Source: Mucilaginibacter gossypii (GTDB taxonomy: Bacteria; Bacteroidota; Bacteroidia; Sphingobacteriales; Sphingobacteriaceae). Taken from it: a stretch of 64,000 nucleotides of DNA. The DNA lies in contig NZ_FNCG01000006.1 in NCBI RefSeq assembly GCF_900100945.1, forward strand, positions 186,001-250,000, read 5' to 3'. Positions 52,006 through 61,503 of this stretch are shown piece after piece. A program made the translations under genes and the position numbers. How positions within the stretch are numbered: position 1 is the stretch's first letter; every line of letters begins with the position of its first letter. A model generated the notes under the pieces. That model saw nothing but the letters and a program-made list of their open reading frames with translations, did no database searches and had not been told where the DNA came from.

Positions 52006-53127
52006 TTATTTTAAATACTCTTCGTAATACTTTGTTATCAGCACCTGCTCATGAAATGTCGTTCGGATAATTTCGCGGCCATGCTTACGGATGTGATCTA
52101 ATTTTTGCTTTGCAAGGTGAGCTTCGTTCAGCTTTTCGACAATGTCGACTGTATCTAATGTACAAACCCAACCCAGGTTATTTTCACCAACAAAATCGGA
52201 AAGACCTACATTTTCGGAAACTAAAACAGCAGTACCCATATGCAGCGATTCAACCACCACATTCGCGAAGTTTTCATTAAAGGAGGTGAGGACACACAGA
52301 TCAGACTGGTTAAGCCGTTCAAATTTCTCATCCCGGTTCACCCAGCCTATCCAGTCAATTTTTGAAGCTATATTTAACTCAACTGCAAGTTGTTTCAATT
52401 GCTGTATATATGCTTCCTCGCCATCGCCGGCAATAACAAGTTTCAGGTTAAAAGAGAGCTTGCTTATAGCAATAAATAGTTTTTCAAGTCCTTTTTTATG
52501 ATGAATGCGCGACATAAAAATAATCCTGAAGCACTCATTATAGGGTTCCTTTATTTCGATATCAGGTAATGATAAAATATTGGGTAATACAAAGCCCTGC
52601 CAGCCCGGAATCAACTTCCTGCACTCCATATATTCAGATTGGGCGGTAGCGTGCAGCACGCATTTCTTTAAAATTTTACGACCACCTAATTTATGGATCA
52701 ATTTTTTGTAGCTGTTGTTCCCGCTTTCAAATACGTACCCGCTTAGCATGCCGCGGGGCGCCAAAATAACCTTGGCTTTACTGAACAAGGCGATCCGTGC
52801 AGCAATTACGTTTAAAATACTCCACCACGAATGAATATGGATCACATCATAGTGGTTGGCAGTTTTAACAAGCCTGCGCCATAATGCCGGACTAACGTGC
52901 GTATGATCACCGGTGATCCGTTTAAAATAAATCACATTAACCCCTTCAACATTCGTTTTAGCTCCGGGTATTACATCCAGTTCGGTTTTACCATTAGCGG
53001 TAGTGGTAAAAACGTCAACAACATGCCCATTAGCTGCTAATCCCTCGCAAAGCCGCGATACAGATTCAGTTGGACCTCCGTAGCCGTAAGCGGGTTTATA
53101 AGCAGGTATAATGTGCAGTATTTTCAT
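52006..53127 (-). CDS. GT4 family glycosyltransferase
   Basis: A 373-residue cytosolic GT-B enzyme. 'YKPAYGYGGPTESVSRLCEGL' is the N-terminal acceptor-site loop; the C-terminal nucleotide-sugar domain has 'FMSRIHHKKGLEKLF', 'VIAGDGEEAYIQQLK' and the EX7E-like 'ENFANVVVESLHMGTAVL' segment. It probably adds a hexose during exopolysaccharide or lipopolysaccharide synthesis; no other such genes are close except the Wzz-like protein 24 kb away. Confidence 0.92.
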   Translation of the reverse strand: MKILHIIPAYKPAYGYGGPTESVSRLCEGLAANGHVVDVFTTTANGKTELDVIPGAKTNVEGVNVIYFKRITGDHTHVSPALWRRLVKTANHYDVIHIHSWWSILNVIAARIALFSKAKVILAPRGMLSGYVFESGNNSYKKLIHKLGGRKILKKCVLHATAQSEYMECRKLIPGWQGFVLPNILSLPDIEIKEPYNECFRIIFMSRIHHKKGLEKLFIAISKLSFNLKLVIAGDGEEAYIQQLKQLAVELNIASKIDWIGWVNRDEKFERLNQSDLCVLTSFNENFANVVVESLHMGTAVLVSENVGLSDFVGENNLGWVCTLDTVDIVEKLNEAHLAKQKLDHIRKHGREIIRTTFHEQVLITKYYEEYLK

Positions 53128-53305
53128 AAAACATCATTAGCAATATGAGAATGCAAATATGCATCCCGCGGAGGGGTTATTTAGCCTGCTGCAATTTTAA
53201 ACCTAAAATTATCGAGGTATAAACGGAGCAGGCAAATCCTGGACGAAACCAAAAGTACTAACTCCCAAAGATTAACTACGCCCCCCGGCAGCACGAAGTA
53301 AAAAT

Positions 53306-53359
53306 AAAAAATGTTTAACGCCGCAACTCAATTAAAAGAAGCAGGGTTAAACATTTTTT
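53306..53359 (-). terminator. terminator after ppa
   Basis: A perfect 14-bp stem (53306-53319 and 53346-53359) with A/T tracts at the base and a 26-nt loop, 16 nt past the ppa stop. The rest of the 250-bp gap to the GT4 start shows no gene. Confidence 0.72.
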
Positions 53360-53375
53360 GCCAGATCTTAATATT

Positions 53376-53936
53376 TTAACCGGCAACTTTGGTTTGGACG
53401 GGTTTAAAATTAACATCGTATAATACCATACTATCTTCTATCACCTGATGGCCGTAACTTACCCCCATCCAGCGTTCAACAGTTACATTTTTACCTTCCA
53501 AAACCTTGTAATCTTTAAAGAAACACTCTATCTCTTTAATTGTATGAGGTGGCAGTTCGCTTAAATCATTTATATAATTAACCGACATATCATTATTAGC
53601 AACGGCAATGATTTTGTCATCCTGTTCGCCATTGTCAACCATATGCATTACCCCTATCACCTTAGCTTCGATGACAGACAGCGGAAAAACATCAACCGAG
53701 CATAAAACTAAAATATCAAGCGGATCCTGATCATCACAATAGGTTTGAGGGATAAATCCATAATTGGCCGGATACATTACTGAAGAAAAAAGCACGCGGT
53801 CTAATTTTAAAAGTCCGGATTCTTTATCAATCTCATATTTAGCCTTTGAGCCCTTGGGAATTTCAATAACTGCGTTTACAACATAGGGAATTTTAGGCCC
53901 GGTTGAAACTTCATGCCATGGATGCTGTGTATTCAT
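53376..53936 (-). CDS. ppa: inorganic pyrophosphatase
   Basis: A 186-residue family I soluble pyrophosphatase that hydrolyses PPi and pulls biosynthetic reactions forward. The signature with the metal-binding aspartates is [11 protein letters not shown], preceded by '[13 protein letters not shown]', '[14 protein letters not shown]' and followed by '[19 protein letters not shown]'. Cytosolic; normal length. It has its own terminator and no close operon partner. Confidence 0.96.
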   Translation of the reverse strand: MNTQHPWHEVSTGPKIPYVVNAVIEIPKGSKAKYEIDKESGLLKLDRVLFSSVMYPANYGFIPQTYCDDQDPLDILVLCSVDVFPLSVIEAKVIGVMHMVDNGEQDDKIIAVANNDMSVNYINDLSELPPHTIKEIECFFKDYKVLEGKNVTVERWMGVSYGHQVIEDSMVLYDVNFKPVQTKVAG

Positions 53937-54252
53937 TGGTAGTAATTCAATATTTTGGTTATTTTTTTATGAAAGTACCAACAATTTACCGATTCAATTA
54001 AAACATTTTCATTTTATTTCAATCTACTTTATTACTCAAATGCTTCAAAAATCTAATTACCGTTCAGTTTCAAGGGTTTACGGCTTTTATTAAAACGCAG
54101 GCGGCATATATGCTCTTGGTACATACCTCAACTACAAACTAACATAATAAACCAGTAATAAATAAACCACAAGAGCCGGCTGGCGGGTTTAAATCAGTGA
54201 TCTACCCATGCAAAAGCATGTAGTGATAAACCATTTTTATGCATTAACCGTT
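53937..54252. other. 316-bp intergenic region upstream of ppa
   Basis: AT-rich; it contains the ppa promoter and the end of the hydrolase transcript. The only structure seen is a short hairpin CATGC-aaaa-GCATG (54207-54220) without a T-run. Confidence 0.4.
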
Positions 54253-57237
54253 CTATTTGACAATCAACAACCAGCCTTTACCTTTTTCAACCGGAATCCT
54301 GTCGTTTAAGCCAAATGTTTTGCCAGGCTGATAACTTTTTATCTCAGGAGCAGTGATAGTTGCTTTGGCCGGGTCAATGCCTAAATTTTTCCAATCGATA
54401 TTTAATTGAAAATCGGTATCAGCATCTTCCCAGCTGGCAACTGCTACCATGGCAGCACCATCTTTTTTGTAAACAGTTGCTATCACTTTGGCTTTATCGG
54501 TTTTCACCGGGTTATCATCAACCCAATAACCAATCATTTTTGTGCCTTTCATTCCAAAATTATCCCAGGCTTTCCAGATCGGGCGCGGATCGGCACCATC
54601 GCTCCACGGCATACGGTTAGTCATGCCGTAAACCATGCCACGCCATTTATTACCGCCGCCTTGCAGCATCTCGCCCATTAAACCAAACGGGATCCCACTC
54701 ACTTCAGTCAGGAAGAAATCAGGATCATTTTTTTCATAGTCAAAATATTCACCAAACCATAAACGGTTCAGGTAAGGGAAATGCTCCATGTACAGGTTGG
54801 CACTGTTGTTAAAACCGTCGCTTTTATTGTACTGGTTAGCAGAGTGCAAGTCAATAATACCCGGGTGACCATCTTTGGTTAATACACGTTTGATACGTTT
54901 CATCGTAACTCGGTCAAAAGCCACATCATCCAGGTAAATACCGTCGATACCGACGTTTTGGGTTAACCAGTTCATGCCTTCCACGTAGTAATTATGCCAA
55001 CGGTTCATGCCGCTGTTGATGATGGCTGCGTCTTTAATCTCAGGCACAAACCAGGCTGCTATATAATCATCCCCCACGTGCTCCTGCAACCAGCTGAAAC
55101 CGCCGCCCTTGCCCGGCGAATAAATTTCATGCCCCAAACTACGCAATGCGAAAGTTTCATAAGCATGGTTTGATAACTCCCGGATAGTGTTATAGATCTT
55201 CACCTTTAACCCGGCCGCATGGGCCGAGTCATCATAGGCCTTCATTTTTTGCCATGCAATAAACGGGTAGTTAATAGTTGGATTTATTGCCGTTGCGTGG
55301 TGAATATTGACAAGCGTTGCTCCCGCTTTTTTTATAGTATCAATAGGTTTGTATGAGTGATAAAATCTTGTAGCCCACTGAAAATCGGTATTGATGGTAT
55401 GGAAAGGCGTTATCAGCAGCGTGAAGTTGTAATAAAGTTCATCACCTTTTTTCAGGTCGCGCTCGCCGCTGTAATTATTGGCCAATACCGCTTTACCGTC
55501 AAATGCCACTTTAATACCACCTTTGTTATCGTTACCCCATGAAGTTGGTAACAACAAAGGCTTTTGCAAATAGAAATTAGTATTCAGCGGACGAACATAT
55601 TTCTCATCCCTTAACGAATACTGCAAACCGCCGTTCACATTGCCTATCCAGGCTCCATCCTGATTTTTATAGGCTACATCCCATTTCCATTCAAAGTTTT
55701 CGGGGCGATAGCCGCCTTTTTGTCCCAGGCCCATCATATATTTTGCAAAATCCTTTTTAAAAGGGATGTGCATGGTAACATCTTTCAGACTAACATCCTG
55801 CAGGGCTTTTACTTTTACGGTGTAAGCCATAAAGCCATCAAACTCCAGCGAGGCCGTTACGTCCATTTGTAAACTATCATTGGCGCTTATTGCAATCCAC
55901 TGAACTGTTCCTGCTTCTTTTTTGGTGAACTGTACGCCCTGGCTTTTCAGGTTTATCTTTTTTCCGGCGGCGTTGATAAAATGAAAGTGAATACCCTCGG
56001 TAAGCAGGTTATTGGGTGTTGCCGCGTACTCCGTCATCTCCGGGGTGAAATAAGTCTGGATCTGTTTTGGAAAACCATCTTTATTCACTTCCACCTTGCG
56101 GCCTAACAAGCTTATGGTATTGCCGCTAATTTCAAGTGGTGTATACGGCGCAATGACCGTATTTTGTTGTGCCATGGTTGAGTTTAACCAGCCCAGGCGG
56201 GTCATTTTATAAGGCTCGCTTACACCGCCATCTTTTGAAATTTTGCTATTTACTTTAACCGACAGAGCAATTGTTTTTGCCGGCTTACCGTTAATGCTGA
56301 CAGTAGCCTTACCGGTATAAACCGAAGGTAATACGGCAGCAGGTACATCAACCCCGCACCATAAGGCCTGGATATCACCTTTGGCCACGTTCACAACCTT
56401 GGTAAGCGGCTTAGCATCATAAGTGGTACCGCCGGTATTAATGCAAAACAATGCTGAAGCCGGAATAACCTTACCGGTGACTGATTTAAGGTCACTGAAT
56501 GTTACCTGTACATTTTCGATATCCTTCAAGGCGTAAATACCCAGTTGAAATGCAAAGTTTTCGCCGCGGGCAGCTTCACCTGTATATTTATTTTGCGGAC
56601 CAAGTTCAATCCAGCGTTGTGGCAAATCTTTGGTCATGCGGATAGAGTTCATCCTATCTTCAGGGAAAACCAAAAATGCTTCGGATTTGTGCTTGCTCAG
56701 CAATGCTTCAGTTTCTGCGTTGGTAGCAATCACCTCCATTGGGTAAAAACTGTTAAAAGCATCTATCGACTGAAATTCTTTCACCGAGGCCAACGGGGCC
56801 TGCTTACCGTTTACGGCACTAAGCCACTCGGCCGAAGCTGTATTTTCGGGTTTAAGGTAAACACCTTTAGGATAGTTTGAGCGTCCCTCATTTTTATAAG
56901 GCATGTAATACACAAAGTAAGTGCCCTTACCCGATGTTGGCTCAAAATACAGTTCGCCGCTTTCACGGTTTACTGCGCCGATTTTTACATTAGTTATTTT
57001 TTGCTTGGTTTTAGCATCTTCAATAATGATCCGCTTGTTTTCGGGCTCATTATCCCTGCGTCTCCAATTAATTACTGCTTTAGCCACTTTACCTGTACCA
57101 TTAAAGGTTAACACTACACGATGGTTACCTAATGAATCGGCCAGCCAGCATTTATCGCAATTGGTATAAGGTACTTTTTGTGCCGAAGCAGCAAAGCCCG
57201 ATAAAAGGAAAGTGATAGCTAAAAATTGTTTTTTCAT
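54253..57237 (-). CDS. large secreted glycoside hydrolase-like protein (DUF6067-like)
   Basis: A 994-residue secreted protein (signal peptide to about residue 19, ASAQ). The N-terminal 600 residues are beta-rich; the rest looks like a TIM-barrel glycosidase: 'NVGIDGIYLDDVAFDRVTM', 'GHPGIIDLHSANQYNKSDG', 'NLYMEHFPYLNRLWFGEYFD'. This pattern matches Bacteroidota proteins annotated as glycoside hydrolases of the DUF6067/GH123-like kind; catalytic residues and substrate are not certain, but carboxylates in YLDDVAFD and the YMEHFPYL/FGEYFD region are candidates. It is the last gene of the SusCD locus, separated from the cytochrome gene by the four-hairpin element. Confidence 0.72.
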   Translation of the reverse strand: MKKQFLAITFLLSGFAASAQKVPYTNCDKCWLADSLGNHRVVLTFNGTGKVAKAVINWRRRDNEPENKRIIIEDAKTKQKITNVKIGAVNRESGELYFEPTSGKGTYFVYYMPYKNEGRSNYPKGVYLKPENTASAEWLSAVNGKQAPLASVKEFQSIDAFNSFYPMEVIATNAETEALLSKHKSEAFLVFPEDRMNSIRMTKDLPQRWIELGPQNKYTGEAARGENFAFQLGIYALKDIENVQVTFSDLKSVTGKVIPASALFCINTGGTTYDAKPLTKVVNVAKGDIQALWCGVDVPAAVLPSVYTGKATVSINGKPAKTIALSVKVNSKISKDGGVSEPYKMTRLGWLNSTMAQQNTVIAPYTPLEISGNTISLLGRKVEVNKDGFPKQIQTYFTPEMTEYAATPNNLLTEGIHFHFINAAGKKINLKSQGVQFTKKEAGTVQWIAISANDSLQMDVTASLEFDGFMAYTVKVKALQDVSLKDVTMHIPFKKDFAKYMMGLGQKGGYRPENFEWKWDVAYKNQDGAWIGNVNGGLQYSLRDEKYVRPLNTNFYLQKPLLLPTSWGNDNKGGIKVAFDGKAVLANNYSGERDLKKGDELYYNFTLLITPFHTINTDFQWATRFYHSYKPIDTIKKAGATLVNIHHATAINPTINYPFIAWQKMKAYDDSAHAAGLKVKIYNTIRELSNHAYETFALRSLGHEIYSPGKGGGFSWLQEHVGDDYIAAWFVPEIKDAAIINSGMNRWHNYYVEGMNWLTQNVGIDGIYLDDVAFDRVTMKRIKRVLTKDGHPGIIDLHSANQYNKSDGFNNSANLYMEHFPYLNRLWFGEYFDYEKNDPDFFLTEVSGIPFGLMGEMLQGGGNKWRGMVYGMTNRMPWSDGADPRPIWKAWDNFGMKGTKMIGYWVDDNPVKTDKAKVIATVYKKDGAAMVAVASWEDADTDFQLNIDWKNLGIDPAKATITAPEIKSYQPGKTFGLNDRIPVEKGKGWLLIVK

Positions 57238-57299
57238 GAAATAAATTTAGTCAGTCTTTTTATAATGTTGTTTCAGAAATTATAATTCCTAAAACCGCC

Positions 57300-57406
57300 G
57301 CCGCTCGGCTCCGCCGAGTGGCAACTATTTCACGGCCTCCGGCCGCAGTGTCAAGCAGGCCAGAGGCCTGGAGATAGCGGTCACTCGGCTGGAGCCGAGC
57401 GACCGC
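57300..57406. repeat. GC-rich block of four consecutive hairpins
   Basis: Four adjacent hairpins: 57300-57322 (10-bp stem, loop TCC), 57333-57345 (5 bp, TCC), 57356-57370 (6 bp, AGA), 57377-57406 (13-bp stem with one mismatch, loop TGGA). The first and last share the CTCGGC/GCCGAG core, so they can also pair with each other at long range. The block is far more GC-rich than its surroundings and lies between the cytochrome and hydrolase genes. Confidence 0.82.
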
Positions 57407-57425
57407 ATTTGTTATTTATTACTGA

Positions 57426-58442
57426 TCAAATAGCCGGAGTAATCCCTTGCCCTTCCCAATAATCAATGATCGGTTTGTACGGCCCGTATTTATGCTGTTC
57501 TTCTGAGAAAGGATCTTTAAAAGGCCCTTTATCATAATCAATCGCTTTTTCTTCGTAATGCGGATAATCAACCTCCTTTGTGGTTTTAGGCAGCGGACGT
57601 TTGTGCTTTTTATCGTCATTAACAAAAGCAGCGATATCAAGCGCTTCAGCATCGGTTAAGAAAGGTTTACCTTCGGCTGTTTTATCATAAGGCATATTGC
57701 CCTTTAACCATTGCGCTAATTTAACCACGCGGTGCATACTTGAACCGGGACGATATGCCAACAATCCCCATACCGGCGGATATTCATAGGTTACCTTATC
57801 AAAACGCATTTTACCTTCACCATTTTTAGCATGGCAGCGCTCACAATTTTGAGCATATAAAACCTCCCCCCTGTCTGATGATGCAGCTACATTTGGGAGC
57901 TCAACTTCCATATTTTTTAAACCTTTAGTAGTTTTTGACACATTTGACGAATCACTCAAAAACTTGAGGTAAGCCATTATCGAGATCATTTCTTTTCCAT
58001 CCAAAGGTAAAGGTTTACCCAGGTTAGGGCGCATTACACAATTGTTGATGCGTTCGGCCAAAGATAAAATCCTTCCCTCTCTTGCCCTGTATTGTGGATA
58101 ATCACGAAACGATCTTATCAAGTTAAAGGCATACGGCCTGGTGCCTGCATCGCGATGGCAGTTGGTACAGTTCATTTTATTGCCGGTATAGTGTCCGTTA
58201 ATACCTTCGGGGCCGATATAATATGCGGTATGCAGCATTAGTTCGCGGCCATAACGCACCGCATCGCCGTATTTACCGCCGGGCATTTTGGAGGTATCCA
58301 CAGCAACCAGGTTATTCACAGCCGCTGAATCAGCTTTATTTGCCTCTTCGGCTTTGCTCCCGCTACATGACACTAACTGGGCAACACTCGCCAAAGCGAC
58401 TAACAACATCAGCAAAGCTATATATTGATATTTCTTTTTCAT
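57426..58442 (-). CDS. diheme cytochrome c lipoprotein, TsdA-like
   Basis: A 338-residue secreted lipoprotein (lipobox LVSC, Cys26) with two c-type heme sites: CTNCH (92-96) and CERCH (200-204). Between them is 'AERINNCVMRPNLGKPL', the block conserved in thiosulfate dehydrogenases of the TsdA family, including a Cys (135) at the place that could serve as distal heme ligand. Met residues after the second site may be the other ligand. TsdA interconverts thiosulfate and tetrathionate; here electron transfer to an unknown substrate is equally possible. It follows the arylsulfotransferase-like gene by 10 nt. Confidence 0.8.
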   Translation of the reverse strand: MKKKYQYIALLMLLVALASVAQLVSCSGSKAEEANKADSAAVNNLVAVDTSKMPGGKYGDAVRYGRELMLHTAYYIGPEGINGHYTGNKMNCTNCHRDAGTRPYAFNLIRSFRDYPQYRAREGRILSLAERINNCVMRPNLGKPLPLDGKEMISIMAYLKFLSDSSNVSKTTKGLKNMEVELPNVAASSDRGEVLYAQNCERCHAKNGEGKMRFDKVTYEYPPVWGLLAYRPGSSMHRVVKLAQWLKGNMPYDKTAEGKPFLTDAEALDIAAFVNDDKKHKRPLPKTTKEVDYPHYEEKAIDYDKGPFKDPFSEEQHKYGPYKPIIDYWEGQGITPAI

Positions 58443-58452
58443 TTTTAATGAT

Positions 58453-59853
58453 CTATGGTTTTAAATATGGATCAAGCTGTTCGTATTTTATAAAACCTGC
58501 ACGGTAAGTTGGCACCGATGTTTCCATCGTCCATTGCAGCACACCTTTATTATTTGCCAGCACCACAATGTGCCTTTTGGAGCAACATACCAATGTGGTT
58601 GTATCATTGATCATATAGGCACTGCCCATACGTCCGTTAAAAATTTCTTTAGGTAGTTTAATGTGCATGGCAATGGTCGAAGTTTGATTTTTCTCATCAA
58701 TTTTCATTGCATACACGCCTGACTGGTGTTTCTCTACCCCGTTATCAAAAAACATCAAGTTGCCCTGTTTATTGACATGAGCTGCGTGGGCCTGGGTAAA
58801 GTTGCAATCGGCAGGCATGGCTATGGTACCGCCTTTACCAAACTTGTAGATAACCTTACCATCGCGCGAGTTAATTTTCCAGATCTGCCCGTTGTTGTAG
58901 AACGACATCAGGTAATTGCCGTCTGTATCATAGCTGAGACTGTTGGCATGCATCCAGTCTTTTTTGGTTTTCAGGATTTTAGGATCTTTCAGCGGATCCA
59001 TTACATCAAACACACTCCATTTATAAAGCTGTTTGCCGGTTTTATCCATCACCATAATACCATCGCCATTAACCGTATCCTGTTTGCTCCCTCCAACTGA
59101 TGTAAGGTCGATAATTCTGTTATCAACGAAAATGGTAACCAGTTGCCCTTTATCATTCTTCAGGATTTCGTGATGAATGGTTTGCTTGAAATCGCCTTGC
59201 CCTTTGGTGAGGTGTAGTAGCGTATCGCCAAGCATATTGACCTCCAGTATCTCGCTGCCGTAACTGGTAGGTTCGTCATTTCGGCCTAAAATAGAGAGCA
59301 GGGTTTTATCCTTTGTAAAATTGATCACCTTAAAACCCAACCTGTCAATCATGTGGTACCACCTGATTTGCCCTTTTGCATCAACCAAAAACGCCACCCC
59401 TGGTGCATAACGTTTATTGATAAGCATCAATCCATCATTAAACTGCGAAGGCAAAGTAGCTTTCGCGGCAATTTTTGCGTTGAACTGTTCCTGTAAAAAC
59501 AACGGTAGCTGGTGCGATTTGAAGGTATGAGGTTTACCGACAACCGTATCCCCACCGTCAACAGTTACAATATGGTATGAGTAAGTAGTGTCGGGCAAAA
59601 TATTGCAAAGTACAAGCTTATATGATGTGCCGTTACTGGTAGTAGTCGACCGGTATTTAACCGGCTGCTTGCCTTCTATCCAATACTCGGCATACAGATC
59701 AACAGGCTTGCTGGTCATAACATTAAGCTTAATTTTTAGCTCATTGTTATTATACAGGCTTATGTGAATTTCTTTTACCAAGTTTCCGCCCGAACAACCG
59801 CAGATGATCGAAACCAACAAACCTCCCGCTAAAACCTTAAACCAATCTTTCAT
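58453..59853 (-). CDS. arylsulfotransferase-like lipoprotein
   Basis: A 466-residue secreted lipoprotein (start ATG 59853; lipobox IICGC). An N-terminal fibronectin-type region (about 25-110) is followed by a beta-propeller with His-containing blocks: HHE (227-229), 'DWMHANSLSYDTDGNY' (299-314) and 'TQAHAAHVNK' (353-362). These match bacterial aryl-sulfate sulfotransferase (ASST), which uses a His nucleophile to move sulfate between phenols without PAPS. An upstream ATG at 59871 adds six residues. The cytochrome gene starts 10 nt downstream. Confidence 0.75.
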   Translation of the reverse strand: MKDWFKVLAGGLLVSIICGCSGGNLVKEIHISLYNNNELKIKLNVMTSKPVDLYAEYWIEGKQPVKYRSTTTSNGTSYKLVLCNILPDTTYSYHIVTVDGGDTVVGKPHTFKSHQLPLFLQEQFNAKIAAKATLPSQFNDGLMLINKRYAPGVAFLVDAKGQIRWYHMIDRLGFKVINFTKDKTLLSILGRNDEPTSYGSEILEVNMLGDTLLHLTKGQGDFKQTIHHEILKNDKGQLVTIFVDNRIIDLTSVGGSKQDTVNGDGIMVMDKTGKQLYKWSVFDVMDPLKDPKILKTKKDWMHANSLSYDTDGNYLMSFYNNGQIWKINSRDGKVIYKFGKGGTIAMPADCNFTQAHAAHVNKQGNLMFFDNGVEKHQSGVYAMKIDEKNQTSTIAMHIKLPKEIFNGRMGSAYMINDTTTLVCCSKRHIVVLANNKGVLQWTMETSVPTYRAGFIKYEQLDPYLKP

Positions 59854-59941
59854 CACTAAAATTTGTAACATCGGTTAAATAATAAAGAATATACAACCCA
59901 TTGAAGGCTGTATACTCTTTACTAATATTTGAATTGTGTGC

Positions 59942-61462
59942 TTATTGTTGTCTGCCCGCATTATTCAGCTTAGGGTTAATATTAACCTGGTTAAGCGGAT
60001 ATGGGAAATATTCATCGCGCGGCAATTGAACAGTGTTGGTTTGGCCAATACGTTTCAGATAAGCGTTCACGATCACATCATATTTTCCAAAGCGTTTCAA
60101 ATCGGCCCTTCTTTTGCCTTCGTAATATAGTTCCCAGCCACGTTCCTGTAACAATGCATCGCGGAAAGTTGCCTGGGTCAAATTAGCCTGCACCAATAAT
60201 TTGGCATGTGAGCGGCCTTTAACCTGGTTTACTAATGAAACAGCCTCTGCGGTTGGACCATTCAATTCGTTTAAAGCTTCGGCGCGGCTTAACAATACAT
60301 CGGCGTAACGCAAAACATCAACACTATGGCCATCGTAGTAGGTGTTGGCACCATTAGGATCTGCATATTTCATGGTTGCAACGTCCGGCATATACAATAC
60401 ACCATCCGGCGCTGTCGCACCTAATGAAGGAGCTTGTTTATGAGTTAAACCATCAACGCCCTGGTATTGGGTAAAGAACATTTTTTTACGATCGTCTTCA
60501 TCGCCATAGCTGTTGTAAAAATCCCAGGTTACAGCGTAGTACTGCCACCTGTCGGTTAAAACCGGATGGCTCAACGGACCAAAGTGGTTCAATAATTCGG
60601 TGCCATTAACGTTAGCATCGCTTAATACCGAGAAGATATTTTCAGCACACCAGGTGTTTGATTCTTTAAACAAACCCTCATAAGTTGGATATAACTGGTA
60701 AATACCCAAATCCATTACCTGTTTTGTAAGGTCGGCCGCTTTTTGCCATTGGTGCTCACGCAGATAAACCTTAGCCAGCAGGAACATCGCCGCACCTTTG
60801 GTGGCCCGGCCAACATCGTTAGTTGTGTAGATATCACTTTTAGTGTAATCTTTAGGCAATACATTGACCGCATTTTGCAGATCGCTGATCATTAACGCGT
60901 CAACATCCGCAACAGAGCTTGGCGCGGTTTGAGCTTTGTAATCGGGATTGGCTACATCCTTTTCCGTATTCAGGATCACCGGGCCCCAGGCATCTGTAAG
61001 ATCGGAGTAAGCTATAGCACGTAAGAATTTCATCTCAGCCAAAAACTGATTTTTCTGAGCATCTGTGATACTTTTCATCGCTGAAATATTATAGATAGCG
61101 TTGTTTGCGTTGGCCACCAATTTATAGATCTGCCTATAATCTTCAGCTATCAAACCGTTGGCCGAGTTCCATTGTACCAGTGATAATTGTCCCGGGTCGC
61201 CGGCGTAGCTGCAGTGGCCCACATCGGTGGTTAAGTCGGTAAGGGCGAAGTGCCTTACCGTCCAATAATCAAAATTGTCACCAACCGCCGGACCTTTTAA
61301 GCGGGCATAAACCGCGTTCACGGCTGCAATAGCATCTGATTTGGTTAAAAATGCATTTTGACTTGTTAAGCTGCTGTATATTTTAGGCTCGAGATTGGTT
61401 TTATTACACGAAAACTGTGTAACTACCGCGGCTGCTAAGAGTAGAATATTATATTTTTTCAT
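59942..61462 (-). CDS. SusD/RagB family nutrient-binding outer-membrane lipoprotein
   Basis: A 506-residue surface lipoprotein (lipobox TQFSC, Cys19). 'TSQNAFLTKSDAIAAVNAVYARL' and the TPR-like helices ('AKVYLREHQWQKAADLTKQV') are typical of SusD; the C-terminal RagB block ends with 'ERGWELYYEGKRRADLKRFG' and the 'FPYPLNQVNINPKLNNAG' segment. It captures glycans for the SusC porin encoded just upstream (41-nt gap). Confidence 0.96.
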   Translation of the reverse strand: MKKYNILLLAAAVVTQFSCNKTNLEPKIYSSLTSQNAFLTKSDAIAAVNAVYARLKGPAVGDNFDYWTVRHFALTDLTTDVGHCSYAGDPGQLSLVQWNSANGLIAEDYRQIYKLVANANNAIYNISAMKSITDAQKNQFLAEMKFLRAIAYSDLTDAWGPVILNTEKDVANPDYKAQTAPSSVADVDALMISDLQNAVNVLPKDYTKSDIYTTNDVGRATKGAAMFLLAKVYLREHQWQKAADLTKQVMDLGIYQLYPTYEGLFKESNTWCAENIFSVLSDANVNGTELLNHFGPLSHPVLTDRWQYYAVTWDFYNSYGDEDDRKKMFFTQYQGVDGLTHKQAPSLGATAPDGVLYMPDVATMKYADPNGANTYYDGHSVDVLRYADVLLSRAEALNELNGPTAEAVSLVNQVKGRSHAKLLVQANLTQATFRDALLQERGWELYYEGKRRADLKRFGKYDVIVNAYLKRIGQTNTVQLPRDEYFPYPLNQVNINPKLNNAGRQQ

Positions 61463-61503
61463 TTTGACTAAAATTTTGTTGATCCCCTAAATGGATAATT
61501 TCA

